A program made the translations under genes and the position numbers. Positions 1 to 8,509 of a DNA stretch of 64,000 bases are shown in pieces (position 1 is the first letter of the stretch; every line of letters starts with the position of its first letter). Source of the DNA: Robinsoniella peoriensis (lineage in GTDB: Bacteria > Bacillota > Clostridia > Lachnospirales > Lachnospiraceae). Location: contig NZ_JTGN01000002.1 of assembly GCF_000797495.1 (NCBI RefSeq), positions 434,001 through 498,000 on the forward strand. The letters run 5' to 3'. Below the pieces are notes generated by a model. The model was given only the letters and a program-made list of their open reading frames with translations. It searched no databases and was not told where the DNA came from.

Positions 1-30
1 ATGATTGAGAGCCTTGAGGTGAAACCATGA
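1..30 (+). CDS. C-terminal tail of an upstream gene (partial)
   Basis: The first ten codons read as an open frame ending in TGA at 28-30. This stop overlaps the ATG of the next gene (27-29) in an ATGA arrangement, which is typical of translationally coupled operon genes. Only nine residues are visible, so the product cannot be named. The overlap suggests that the isomerase-like gene is not the first gene of its transcript. Confidence 0.5.
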   Translation: MIESLEVKP

Positions 31-830
31 AAATGAGAATCAGCCATTTTGGATTTACAGAAGAAGCAGATAAAATAGCGAAAGCCGGTTATGATGCAAT
101 CGAATTACATATCAAAGAAATTATGTCCTTTGATGATGCTGAATTTGAAACGGCAAAGAAAAGAATAAAGGACAGCGGACTGGCTAGTGAAATTTTTGAT
201 AATCCGCTTCCACTGGATGTGGTAATTGCAGAGGATACCTTTGACTTTCAATATTATAATGAGTATCTAAAGAAAGCTGTATTTAGGACGTCTCAAATGG
301 GGGCTCGTTACTTTGTGTATGGAAACGGCCGTACCAGAAGCCTTCCGGAAGGTGAAAAAAGAAAAGAAGCAGTGAAAAAAAACCGGGAATTACTGAGAAA
401 TCTGTGTGATACTGCAGCAAAAGAGAACATTACGATTATGTTAGAGCCATTGCATAGTTCTATTTGTAATTCAGTGGTAAGCATTCCGGAAGCATTTGCA
501 TATGCAAAGGAGCTGGGGTGCCCGAATTTAAAAACGTTACTGGATTTTCGCTGGTTTGCAGCCGGCGGACATCCATATTCCATCATAGAAGAATATGCGG
601 ACTTCATAAAGCACGTGCATGTGGATAATCCCATTCATGCATTTCCGGAGAGAAGAGTTCCAATGCTGGAAGATGGATTTGATTATAGTCTCTTATTCGA
701 GACATTAAAAAAGATATGCTACAAGGGTATGATTTCCTATGAGGCTAACACATTTGACAATTATGAAAAGGATTTGAAAAAAGGATTAGAATTGTTAGAA
801 AGCTTTGGGATTTACACTTACGGCAGATAA
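27..830 (+). CDS. Sugar phosphate isomerase/epimerase-like TIM-barrel protein
   Basis: The 267-residue protein has the features of the xylose-isomerase-like TIM barrel family (AP endonuclease 2 superfamily: IolE, Hyi, 3-dehydroshikimate dehydratase and sugar epimerases). Likely metal ligands are the Glu in IMLEPL (near 140), the Asp in LLDFRWF, the His pair in HVHVDNP and the Glu in ISYEAN near the C-terminus. The ATG start overlaps the stop of the preceding frame. It lies just upstream of aroD, so activity on a shikimate-pathway acid such as dehydroshikimate is possible, but this is inferred from context only. The exact substrate cannot be read from the sequence. Confidence 0.75.
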   Translation: MKMRISHFGFTEEADKIAKAGYDAIELHIKEIMSFDDAEFETAKKRIKDSGLASEIFDNPLPLDVVIAEDTFDFQYYNEYLKKAVFRTSQMGARYFVYGNGRTRSLPEGEKRKEAVKKNRELLRNLCDTAAKENITIMLEPLHSSICNSVVSIPEAFAYAKELGCPNLKTLLDFRWFAAGGHPYSIIEEYADFIKHVHVDNPIHAFPERRVPMLEDGFDYSLLFETLKKICYKGMISYEANTFDNYEKDLKKGLELLESFGIYTYGR

Positions 831-848
831 AAAGAATAGCAGGAGGAA

Positions 849-926
849 GTTTGAAAGGAAAGCACTTTCAAACTACTTATTAAGGCAGTATCGCAGGCAG
901 GCCTGCGATATGCAGGAGGTATAAGT
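849..926 (+). promoter_or_regulatory. Two-hairpin leader element, copy A (upstream of aroD)
   Basis: Hairpin 1 is GTTTGAAAG (849-857) paired with CTTTCAAAC (865-873). Hairpin 2 is ATCGCAGG (890-897) paired with CCTGCGAT (902-909) around a CAGG loop. ATGCAGGAGG follows directly and carries the ribosome binding site of aroD. Its GCAGG can also pair with the CCTGC arm of hairpin 2, so the site could be masked. The same layout recurs at four other genes in the window. Confidence 0.7.
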
Positions 927-1694
927 ATGAGTAGAGTATTGGACGTTAGAGGTATGAAGCTGGGGGCAGGAATTCCTAAAATATGTGTCCCGTTAACAGG
1001 TAGAGATGTGAAGACGCTGCTGGAAGAAATTCATTTGGCAAAGGCCGCAAGTGCGGATATGGTCGAGTGGAGAGTAGATTATTTTGATGCTTCCGAAGAT
1101 CTGGAGAAAGTAAAAGAGGCATTGCGGGAAATACGTCTTTCCCTTGGAGACATTCCGCTGCTGTTTACATTCCGCACGGCAGAAGAGGGCGGGGAAAAAG
1201 CAATTTCACCGGAGAATTATGAGAAAATGAACAAAGAGGCAGCAGCCGCCAACGAGATAGATTTTGTGGATGTGGAACTATTCAGGGGTGAGGAGATCTG
1301 TAAAAATGTGATTGAATCTGCTCATCAAAGTAATACAAAAGTAATTGTTTCCAGTCATGAGTTCCAAAGTACTCCGGATCAGGATACGATCCTGGAACGC
1401 CTAAAAAAAATGAGAGCAATTGGTGCGGATGTCCCTAAAATAGCCGTTATGCCAAATACATCTGCGGATGTTATTACTCTGCTCGCTGCAACAGATGATT
1501 ATATACAGAAATATGCAGACTGTCCGGTTATTACAATGTCTATGAAGTGGATGGGATCAGTCAGCAGAATCGCAGGAGAGTTCTTTGGTTCAGCATTGAC
1601 GTTTGGTTCGGCCAGGCGGGCGTCGGCGCCGGGGCAGCTTGCAGTGGATGAGCTGAGAACCGTTTTGAAGATTTTACATGGTTCTAATATTTAA
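927..1694 (+). CDS. aroD: Type I 3-dehydroquinate dehydratase
   Basis: The 255-residue protein is a full-length class I dehydroquinase, which converts 3-dehydroquinate to 3-dehydroshikimate through a Schiff base. The Schiff-base lysine is K171 in PKIAVMP and the catalytic histidine is H144 in SSHEF. Substrate-binding arginines appear in VEWRVD and FTFRTAEEGG. The start is fixed by AGGAGG inside the two-hairpin leader. Type I enzymes serve both biosynthesis and quinate/shikimate catabolism. The nearby aroE, transporters and enoate reductase leave a catabolic role open. A strong terminator follows. Confidence 0.95.
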   Translation: MSRVLDVRGMKLGAGIPKICVPLTGRDVKTLLEEIHLAKAASADMVEWRVDYFDASEDLEKVKEALREIRLSLGDIPLLFTFRTAEEGGEKAISPENYEKMNKEAAAANEIDFVDVELFRGEEICKNVIESAHQSNTKVIVSSHEFQSTPDQDTILERLKKMRAIGADVPKIAVMPNTSADVITLLAATDDYIQKYADCPVITMSMKWMGSVSRIAGEFFGSALTFGSARRASAPGQLAVDELRTVLKILHGSNI

Positions 1695-1705
1695 GTTATT
1701 ATATA

Positions 1706-1747
1706 CCGGAACAGGAAGGATAAACATCCTCCTGCTCCGGTAATTTT
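1706..1747 (+). terminator. Rho-independent terminator after aroD
   Basis: CCGGAACAGGAAGGA (1706-1720) pairs with TCCTCCTGCTCCGG (1727-1740) across a short loop. It is followed by TAATTTTC. Confidence 0.75.
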
Positions 1748-1901
1748 CTGTTCATAAAGCAGCTAATCCGATTCTCAGCATAATTTCTGTTCATAAAGCA
1801 GCTAATCCGATTCTCAGCATAATTTCTGTTCATAAAACAGCTAATCCGATTCTCAGCATAATTTCTGTTCATAAAGCAGCTAATCCGATTCTTAGTATAA
1901 T
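1746..1901 (+). repeat. Tandem repeat, four copies of a 39-bp unit
   Basis: Four head-to-tail 39-bp units begin at 1746, 1785, 1824 and 1863. They differ at only a few positions (one G/A change in copy 3 and several changes at the end of copy 4). Each contains TTCTGTTCATAAA and GCTAATCCGATT. There are no spacers and no coding frame. It looks like a minisatellite in the intergenic space between convergent genes. Confidence 0.95.
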
Positions 1902-1970
1902 CAGAATTTAAAGTTTATTATTGTAACGTCCTATAGTTTATCCTGAGTGCAGAGCAGTTATGACAAGCAT

Positions 1971-2008
1971 AAAAAAAGAGAGATGTTAAAGAATATAAAC
2001 ACCCCTCT
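1971..2008 (-). terminator. Terminator of the enoate reductase gene
   Basis: On the minus strand AGAGGGGTGTT (2008-1998) pairs, with two G-U wobbles, with AACATCTCTCT (1987-1977) and is followed by a run of six or more T residues. It lies about 20 nt past the stop codon at 2029. Confidence 0.75.
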
Positions 2009-2028
2009 TTCCATGCCTTATGCAAGGA

Positions 2029-4026
2029 TTATGATATGAAATTTCTTCGCTCTAATATATTTATGATATTGCGTCCCTCCTGTGTACCATCAATAATGCG
2101 CCGTGCTCTTACGCTGTCTCCGATATTATAGATCTCAACTTCTTTAGAAGAGAAATGGTCTCTCAGATCGTTCATCAGAGGGGAATTTGCTCGCATTCCA
2201 AGACAGACAAATCCATAATCAAAGTCCAGTTTTTCTTCTATCCCGTCTCTTTTAACTAGAAAGTAGTCATCGTGTACTTCCTGCAGTGCAGTATTTGGCA
2301 TCTGGTTTACTTTGTATTTTTTCATAAGCGCTTTTGTTGAAACCTTTGATACCGGATCCAGGTCTTTGCCTATTTGAGGCATCATTTCAACGATGCTGAC
2401 GCTTGCATTTCTGGGAGCAAAAAATTCAACGACATCTAATCCAACTGCCCCGCCTCCGATAACCACAATTTTTTTGCCGGACATATCGTCTGGATACTTA
2501 GGGATATTTTGTATCATATCCAAAATGGAGAAGACCTTGGTATCTTCTTTGCTCATTGTCTCATGCAGCCCTTTAATTGGAGGCAGCAGTGGATTAGAAC
2601 CGGTGGCGTTTACGATAATATCAGGATTTAGTTCTTTTACTTTGCTCACATTAGCGCATGTATTCTGAAAAATAAATAGGTTTTTTTGTTTTTTTGCCCT
2701 GTGTATCAGATAGTGAGGAAAGTCAGCAAGTCTTTTTTTGTCCGGGATCTTAGAAATTTCATGTGCCAGACCGCCCAGATGATCACTTTTTTCAAGCAGA
2801 AATGTAGTACATCCTACTTCAGAAGCAGTACAGGCGGCTTCCAGCCCGGCAGTTCCGCCTCCGATAACCACAACATTACAAGGTTTGTTCACCTGTTTTT
2901 TCAGGTAATCCTGGCCATCATTTACAGCAGGATTGACGGTACAGCGGATCGGACGGTTGACGCCTATGCGGTTGCCGGCACAGCCTACGTTACAGGAGAT
3001 ACATTTGCGGATATCGCATTCATTCCCGAACTCTACTTTATTGACCCAATCGGGATCCGCAATTAATCCTCTGCCCATACCGATCAGATCGGCATCTCCA
3101 CGATTTAAAATATCTTCGGCAATTTTAGGATCTCGAATATTACCAACGGTTATAGCTGGTTTATTAAATTTTTCTTTTACGGCTTTTGCCATGTAGGAGC
3201 GCCAGCCATCCGGAAGGAAGTTGGAATCAATCTGAAACTGAATAGATCCGTTCAGTCCGGCTGAGACATCTATGATATCGGCTTCTTTCTGGAAATATTC
3301 CATTAGGTTCAGCATATCATCCAGCGTATTGCCGCCTTCGATCATTTCGTCTGCACTGATCCTCATGAGAATAGGAAACATGGGTCCAACTGCTTTTCGT
3401 ACTTCGGACATAACCATAGAAGCAAATCTGGCGCGGTTTACAGGAGATCCTCCGAATTCATCGGTTCTCTTATTTGTAGTAGGAGACAGAAACTGGCTAA
3501 TCAGATAAGAGTGTCCGCAATGTACTTCTACAGCATCAAAACCGGCTATCTGTGCACGTTTGGCGGCTTCTCCATATTTTCTTGCAATTGCTTCGATTTC
3601 ACTTATCTCAAGAGGCCGGGGAATTTCTCCGCCCTCCTTGGATGGTATGTCGGACGCAGATACAGGCTGCATACCAGTTCGTGAAGAAACAGCAGAAGCT
3701 CCGGCATGGTTAATCTGAATTGCGATGCAGGAACCATGTTTATGTACTGACTCACAGAGCTTGAACAGGCGAGGAATATAGTTGTCCTGGTCAATACGAA
3801 GCTGCGTTGTGCCATTGGAGCCCTGCGGAGAATCTACGCTGGCGTTTTCCAGGATAATTAGTCCTGTGCCGCCTTTAGCGCGTTGTTCGTAGTATTGAAT
3901 ATGCAGAAAGCTCATTTCACCATTTTGTTCCCCGAAATTAGTACCCATAGGGGTCATAACAATACGGTTTTTAAGTGTCATTGTTTTGACATTGAGGGGA
4001 TTAAAAATATTAGGATAATTATTCAT
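2029..4026 (-). CDS. Old-yellow-enzyme family NADH:flavin oxidoreductase / 2-enoate reductase (FadH/BaiCD-like)
   Basis: The 665-residue protein has the three-part layout of 2,4-dienoyl-CoA and 2-enoate reductases. An FMN-binding TIM barrel (residues ~1-330) carries VEVHCGHSYLISQFLSP and the typical NKRTDEFGGS stretch. A 4Fe-4S cluster motif follows (CISCNVGC then a further Cys in IRCTVNP). A C-terminal pair of dinucleotide folds comes last (VVVIGGGTAGLEAA and VVIGGGAVGLDVVEF). Such enzymes reduce activated C=C bonds anaerobically with NADH. Next to aroD/aroE, a cyclohexene carboxylate such as shikimate or its CoA ester is an attractive but unproven substrate; bile acid or cinnamate-type enoates are alternatives. 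Confidence 0.88.
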   Translation of the reverse strand: MNNYPNIFNPLNVKTMTLKNRIVMTPMGTNFGEQNGEMSFLHIQYYEQRAKGGTGLIILENASVDSPQGSNGTTQLRIDQDNYIPRLFKLCESVHKHGSCIAIQINHAGASAVSSRTGMQPVSASDIPSKEGGEIPRPLEISEIEAIARKYGEAAKRAQIAGFDAVEVHCGHSYLISQFLSPTTNKRTDEFGGSPVNRARFASMVMSEVRKAVGPMFPILMRISADEMIEGGNTLDDMLNLMEYFQKEADIIDVSAGLNGSIQFQIDSNFLPDGWRSYMAKAVKEKFNKPAITVGNIRDPKIAEDILNRGDADLIGMGRGLIADPDWVNKVEFGNECDIRKCISCNVGCAGNRIGVNRPIRCTVNPAVNDGQDYLKKQVNKPCNVVVIGGGTAGLEAACTASEVGCTTFLLEKSDHLGGLAHEISKIPDKKRLADFPHYLIHRAKKQKNLFIFQNTCANVSKVKELNPDIIVNATGSNPLLPPIKGLHETMSKEDTKVFSILDMIQNIPKYPDDMSGKKIVVIGGGAVGLDVVEFFAPRNASVSIVEMMPQIGKDLDPVSKVSTKALMKKYKVNQMPNTALQEVHDDYFLVKRDGIEEKLDFDYGFVCLGMRANSPLMNDLRDHFSSKEVEIYNIGDSVRARRIIDGTQEGRNIINILERRNFIS

Positions 4027-4051
4027 TTTGATTCCTCCGTTTTGTGTAAGT

Positions 4052-4109
4052 GTTAATACTTTAACAACTTTGTTGATTCTATTATAATACAGGATAATTG
4101 GTAAAACAA
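4052..4109 (-). promoter_or_regulatory. Promoter and tandem dyads upstream of the enoate reductase
   Basis: On the minus strand a -35-like TTGTTT (4109-4104) is spaced 17 nt from TATAAT (4086-4081). Two short dyads lie just downstream: CAAC-TTT-GTTG at 4065-4075 and GTTAA-TACT-TTAAC at 4052-4065. They overlap the expected transcription start and look like an operator for an unidentified repressor. The nearby LysR gene is one candidate regulator of the region. Confidence 0.5.
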
Positions 4110-4556
4110 ATTGTTAATTTGTCCATAATCAATAGAGAAAGACTATAAATTATGCCGTGATCTCAGGAAATGCAATAGTGGTGAATTAATTAGCAATTTT
4201 ACACTTATATCACTAAATATATATAAAATTTATTGCAAATAAATATACATTTTAATAAATATATTATTGACTAATTACATAAAATATAGTAGTCTTATTG
4301 TATATAACATATCTATAATATTTCTTTTTACTGGCAGCTCGCTGGGAACTCCAAATAACGTAAATGGACGAATGATTAATTTTAATATGGAAAAGTAACA
4401 GGTAACTATAAACTAATATCGGGACTTAAAGCGTGTTATAATATTGCAAATTATAATTTTATACATTTGCTTACAGATGTAAGATAAATAGTAGGTACAG
4501 TGCAAAGTCCGATGTTGCTGTAATTTATTTTTGATGTTATAATATAGGAGACAAAC
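4110..4556. other. AT-rich intergenic region without a gene
   Basis: About 450 bp of very AT-rich DNA lies between the divergent enoate reductase and Rpn-like genes. No ORF with a ribosome site and no clear RNA structure were seen. A TATAAT near 4540 and AGGAG just before 4557 would serve the Rpn-like gene. Confidence 0.6.
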
Positions 4557-5426
4557 ATGGAAAAAATATTAAAGAAGATGAAACCGTTAGAGAAACTGGA
4601 TCTGAAAGACAGATTTTTATTTGATGAAGTAGCAGAAGATCCGGAATGCTGTCAAGCGATGTTGGAAATCATACTGGATAAAGAAATTACAATTTTGAAG
4701 AAAAATGAAACTGAAAAGGAATTTCGAACTACAACCTCACAAAGATCTATAAAATTGGACGTTTTTGCAGCTGATGCAGATGATAAAATCTACAATATGG
4801 AAATGCAGCAGAAAAATGCAGGAAATTTGGCAAGGAGAGGCAGGTTTTATCAGGCGCATCTGGATGTATCCCTGTTGGAACCGGGTGTCATAGATTTTAA
4901 TGAGCTAAATGATTCCTATATGATTATGATCGCTTGTTTTGATCTTTTTGGATTTGGAAAGTATCGTTATACTTGCAGGATGGAGTGTGAGGAATTGCCT
5001 GGCACTGTTTTAGAAGATGGTGCAGTTAGGATCTTTTTAAATACAAAGGGGATAGACCGGCAAGGGGTAAGCCAGGAATTAATTGATTTTCTGCATTACG
5101 TGGAAAGCTCTACGGATGAAGTCTGCCGCAAATGCGAAAGTTCGCGTATTCACAAGATACATAAGCGCGTCTCAAGCATAAAGCGCAATGAAGAAGTGGG
5201 GGTAAGGTATTTGCAGCAATGGGAAGAAAAAATCATGATTAGGGAGGAAGGAATAGAGCAGGGTGAACAAAAGAAAGCGATAGATATTGCAAAGAATCTG
5301 ATCGATATCCTGGATGTAGAAACCATTGCCAGAAAGACAGGTCTGTCTGTTGAGATAGTTCAAAAGTTAAAAACAGATCAGGAAAAAAAGGCTGTGGAAT
5401 TAGGGAATAAAGAAACACAGGAATAA
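4557..5426 (+). CDS. Rpn family recombination-promoting nuclease / PD-(D/E)XK transposase-like protein
   Basis: The 289-residue protein matches the Rpn (PDDEXK, transposase_31-like) family common in multiple copies in Clostridia. The N-terminal LKDRFLFDEVAED region starts the fold. The nuclease core has an Asp in IKLDVFAAD followed by YNMEMQQ, the D...ExQ signature. The C-terminal region is charged (REEGIEQGEQKKA) and ends in a helix-turn-helix-like segment (IARKTGLSVEIVQKL). Known Rpn proteins are DNA endonucleases that stimulate RecA-independent recombination. It sits between aro genes with no functional tie to them and may be mobile or domesticated. The 3' flank (5427-5511) is low-complexity A-rich repeats. 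Confidence 0.85.
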   Translation: MEKILKKMKPLEKLDLKDRFLFDEVAEDPECCQAMLEIILDKEITILKKNETEKEFRTTTSQRSIKLDVFAADADDKIYNMEMQQKNAGNLARRGRFYQAHLDVSLLEPGVIDFNELNDSYMIMIACFDLFGFGKYRYTCRMECEELPGTVLEDGAVRIFLNTKGIDRQGVSQELIDFLHYVESSTDEVCRKCESSRIHKIHKRVSSIKRNEEVGVRYLQQWEEKIMIREEGIEQGEQKKAIDIAKNLIDILDVETIARKTGLSVEIVQKLKTDQEKKAVELGNKETQE

Positions 5427-5511
5427 AATACAGAAATAAAATACAGAAATAAAGAAAAATGATTAAAGTAATATACAAGAAACGTAATATAAGAAAAGTA
5501 ATATACAAGAA
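5427..5511. repeat. Low-complexity A-rich short repeats after the Rpn-like gene
   Basis: AAATACAGAAATA is repeated directly after the stop codon, and AGTAATATACAAGAAA occurs twice (near 5467 and 5498). These short direct repeats may be slippage or remnants of an insertion. No coding sequence was seen. Confidence 0.55.
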
Positions 5512-5555
5512 AAGGACAGGAGAGCTCAATCTGAAATGATATGCCCCCTGTCCTT
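5512..5555 (-). terminator. Terminator of aroE
   Basis: AAGGACAGG (5512-5520) pairs with CCTGTCCTT (5547-5555). On the minus strand the hairpin is followed by TTTTC and lies 18 nt past the aroE stop codon. Confidence 0.65.
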
Positions 5556-5572
5556 CTACACATGGAAATTTA

Positions 5573-6439
5573 TTATTTGAAATATTTATCTTTAATAATA
5601 TCAACCGGCATATCCTGCCCGGTCCAGATCTTAAAAGATGCTGCACCCTGGTATAGAAGCATATACATACCGTTGGCGGTACGGCATCCGCATTCTTTTG
5701 CAAGCTTTAGTAGCTTTGTTTCTTTTGGATTATAAATTACATCAAAAACCATCAGATTTTCATGGAAAACACTGGTATCGGTAATCAGACAGCCATCTGT
5801 ATTTGGAGCCATACCAACGCTTGTTCCATTGGTCAGAATATCACTTCCGGCAATTTCAGATTTCAGGACGGAAGGATCATCAAAATCAAATAGAGTTACC
5901 ATGCATTTTGTTTCTGCATTTAACGTTTCGACGATTTTTTCAGCACGATCCCAGAATGCGTCGTGAATGCTGAATACAGAAATTTCTTTTACACCGTCCA
6001 AAGCTGCCTGAATTAGAATAGCGCTGGCAGCGCCGCCGGCTCCTAACAGGGTCATCTTTTTGCCTATAATGTCAAATCCGGAATCTTTACATGCCATCAT
6101 AAATCCGGTGCCATCTGTTGTATAACCAACAAATTTTCCATTATCATTTAAAACGGTATTCACAGCGCCGCCAATCCTTGCAGCGGGTGAAAGTTCATCG
6201 CAAAGTTCACACATGATGTTTTTATCAGGCATTGTAATATTAAAACCTAAAACATTCATTGCACGAAGCCCCTCTGCTACCTGAGGCATTTTATCCACAC
6301 CAGCATCAAATGCCAGATAAGCACAGTCAAGACCCAGCTGCTCAAATGCTTCGTTATGCATTGCGGGTGAAATACTATGTTCTACTGGACTTCCTAAAAG
6401 ACATGCAAGACGTGTATGTCCGGTTATTTTTCTTGCCAT
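5573..6439 (-). CDS. aroE: Shikimate dehydrogenase
   Basis: The 288-residue protein is a full-length shikimate dehydrogenase family enzyme, which interconverts 3-dehydroshikimate and shikimate with NAD(P)H. Visible substrate residues are S22 and S24 (HSISPAMHN), catalytic K73 in ITMPDKN, N94 (GGAVNTV) and D109 (YTTDGTGF). The nucleotide fold begins at LLGAGGAASAI. The lysine sits in MPDK rather than the common IPHK, as in some AroE paralogues and quinate/shikimate dehydrogenases. It is transcribed away from the MFS/TRAP genes and encoded apart from aroD. Biosynthetic and catabolic roles cannot be separated from sequence alone. Confidence 0.93.
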   Translation of the reverse strand: MARKITGHTRLACLLGSPVEHSISPAMHNEAFEQLGLDCAYLAFDAGVDKMPQVAEGLRAMNVLGFNITMPDKNIMCELCDELSPAARIGGAVNTVLNDNGKFVGYTTDGTGFMMACKDSGFDIIGKKMTLLGAGGAASAILIQAALDGVKEISVFSIHDAFWDRAEKIVETLNAETKCMVTLFDFDDPSVLKSEIAGSDILTNGTSVGMAPNTDGCLITDTSVFHENLMVFDVIYNPKETKLLKLAKECGCRTANGMYMLLYQGAASFKIWTGQDMPVDIIKDKYFK

Positions 6440-6630
6440 TTTTATAATCCCCTTTCATTAGCTCATTGTTTATCAGTAAAATTCTGTGATATATGATTTT
6501 TTAATAGTAAACTATTTGACAGAAAAAGTCAATTATTTCTTTAGCGCATTAATGTATTCAAGCGAATGGGAAAAGAGAAATCAGAGCGTATAACTATAGA
6601 CAATATCTATGAATAACAGTAAATAAACGA

Positions 6631-6660
6631 TTGGTATTTATTGAATCTAATTGATATAAT
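6631..6660 (+). promoter_or_regulatory. Promoter of the MFS-TRAP transporter operon
   Basis: TTGGTA (6631-6636) is spaced 18 nt from a perfect TATAAT (6655-6660). A dyad TTGAC-N6-GTCAA lies further upstream near 6517-6533. The first gene starts at 6737. Confidence 0.55.
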
Positions 6661-6736
6661 AATCTCAATAAATGTTACAAACATCAGGGAGAAACATCCA
6701 AAAAGTGATGGAATTCAGGTAAAAGGAGAGGAAGTA

Positions 6737-7939
6737 ATGAGTGAAGCGGTGAGAAAATCAAAGTATTATCCTAGTGCATTTATTTTGTATCTGAATTATT
6801 TTATCCACGGAATCGGGGCCTCTATATTAGGACAGCAGGTTATGAAAGAGGCACTTGCGGCCCAGTGGGGAACAGGAGATGACAAGGTAACGATGGTAGC
6901 TGCGGCATTGGGACTTGGGAGATTGATTACGCTGCCTTTTTCCGGCCCAATTTCGGATAAGCTTGGTAGAAGAATATCAACGCTGATCGGTGTGGCTTCA
7001 TATGCAATATTCTTCCTTGGTATGGCATTTTCACCGAATCTGGCAGTTGCGTATATTGCAGCAATCCTTGGTGGAGCAGCAAATTCATTTTTAGATACAG
7101 GAGTTATACCGGCATGTGTAGAAATATTGGAACCGCGTTCCGGTCTGGCAGCAATGCTGACAAAATTATTTATTTCTGCTTCACAGTTGTTACTGCCATT
7201 TATGCTGGGATTTGTAGCTGCAAGAAATATGTCGTATAATGTCATTATGATTGCGGCTGCAGCAGTAATTGTTATAATCGGTATTTTAGTCATAAAGGTG
7301 CCAATGATTGAAATTCAAAAGAAAGCCGATGGTAAGCCGGATTCCTTTTTTGCAAATCTGAAAAAGGCAAAATTTACAGCGGAAAGTGCTGCGTTAATTG
7401 CAATTGGATTTACCTGTACGGCAACCTTTCAGTTGTGGATGAATTGTTCGCAAAAGTTCGGAACTCAGATAGCAGGTATGGAAGATGCGGGCATGATGCA
7501 GACCTGGTATTCGGCTGGAACTATTGCAGCGCTGTTTGTAACAGCGGTTCTGGTAAACAAGTTTAAACAGGTTCGTTTTCTGGTAATTTATCCTGCAATT
7601 GCAACGTTGATGCTGATCATCGTACTTGTTATAAAAACACCGTTGATATGTCTGGTTGGTGCATTTGTTATCGGGTATTCTGCAGCAGGAGGGGTATTGC
7701 AGCTGGCAACTGCAACAGTAAATGATCTTTTTCCTTCCATCAAGGGAACGATTACAAGTATTATTATGATTGCATCCAGCTTGTCTAATTATACAATTCT
7801 TTCATTTGCAGGGCAGTTGAGCACAAACAGCGGACCGGAAGCGGTAATGGTTTTAAATATTGTTGTAACGGTTATAGGGGTTGCCCTGGCACTTTTTGTA
7901 AATGTAAGGTATAAAAAAATGATTTCCAGTGCTGCATAG
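6737..7939 (+). CDS. MFS transporter
   Basis: The 400-residue protein is a twelve-helix major facilitator. The signature GPISDKLGRR loop lies between helices 2 and 3, and a long charged loop near the middle (EIQKKADGKPDSFF) separates the two six-helix halves. I start it at 6737 because AAAGGAGAGG precedes that ATG; an in-frame TTG at 6641 lacks a ribosome site. It is followed at 84 nt by a TRAP transporter in the same direction. With aroE divergent from it, a quinate/shikimate or related acid substrate is plausible but inferred. Confidence 0.85.
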   Translation: MSEAVRKSKYYPSAFILYLNYFIHGIGASILGQQVMKEALAAQWGTGDDKVTMVAAALGLGRLITLPFSGPISDKLGRRISTLIGVASYAIFFLGMAFSPNLAVAYIAAILGGAANSFLDTGVIPACVEILEPRSGLAAMLTKLFISASQLLLPFMLGFVAARNMSYNVIMIAAAAVIVIIGILVIKVPMIEIQKKADGKPDSFFANLKKAKFTAESAALIAIGFTCTATFQLWMNCSQKFGTQIAGMEDAGMMQTWYSAGTIAALFVTAVLVNKFKQVRFLVIYPAIATLMLIIVLVIKTPLICLVGAFVIGYSAAGGVLQLATATVNDLFPSIKGTITSIIMIASSLSNYTILSFAGQLSTNSGPEAVMVLNIVVTVIGVALALFVNVRYKKMISSAA

Positions 7940-8023
7940 TTTAATCGTGTTTGGAACCGAAAAGGTTATAGTGGGGGCTTTGCTTTTTCGAATTAAAAGA
8001 TCATGGAACCGAAAGGAGAAGGT

Positions 8024-8509
8024 ATGAAAGCTTTAAAATGGTTAAACAAGAATTTTGAAGAGTTTATCATGGTGTCATTTTTGATGATAATGACTTTGAT
8101 TATGGGGATTCAGATCTGCGCCAGATATTTATTCAATAATTCTATGGCTTGGACAGAAGAAATTACCAGATATTTGTTTGTGTGGTCAGGATTTTTAAGC
8201 ATTAGTTTTTGTATGACAAAAGGAATTGCAATCCGCCTGGAACAGGTTACTAGTAAATTAAAACCTAAAATGCATGCGGCTGCTAATATTATTGTACATA
8301 TGTCAGAATTGATCTTTTTTGCTTACCTGATTCCTTTTTCCTGGTCGTATATGATGAAAGCGGTAGAGAGCGGACAGCTCAGTACAGCTTGTGAGATGCC
8401 AATGTATATTGTTCAGGCGGCACCGTTTGTATGTTTCGTGCTTGTATGTTTACGGGCCGTACAGCAGATATGGGGAGAAATTCAAATGATAAGGGGGAAG
8501 GAAGCATGA
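8024..8509 (+). CDS. dctQ: TRAP transporter small permease DctQ
   Basis: The 161-residue protein has the four-helix architecture of TRAP small subunits. The AWTEEITRYLFVWSGF motif is typical of DctQ. The start at 8024 is chosen because AAAGGAGAA precedes it; an upstream ATG at 8003 is in frame but has no such site. Its stop overlaps the start of dctM (ATGA at 8506-8509), so the two are translationally coupled. With DctM it forms the membrane part of a sodium-driven carboxylate importer. Confidence 0.9.
   Translation: MKALKWLNKNFEEFIMVSFLMIMTLIMGIQICARYLFNNSMAWTEEITRYLFVWSGFLSISFCMTKGIAIRLEQVTSKLKPKMHAAANIIVHMSELIFFAYLIPFSWSYMMKAVESGQLSTACEMPMYIVQAAPFVCFVLVCLRAVQQIWGEIQMIRGKEA

Noticed and set aside
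1746..1901. Possible CRISPR array
   Set aside because: The 39-bp units are directly adjacent with no spacers and no cas genes are nearby.
5239..5703. 154-codon minus-strand frame between the Rpn-like gene and aroE
   Set aside because: It crosses the aroE terminator and overlaps both real genes, and the Phe/Leu/Tyr-rich product reflects the A-rich plus strand.
8431..8505. N-terminal extension of DctM
   Set aside because: The open frame upstream of 8506 overlaps dctQ in another frame; ATG 8506 has a good ribosome site and gives the normal family length.
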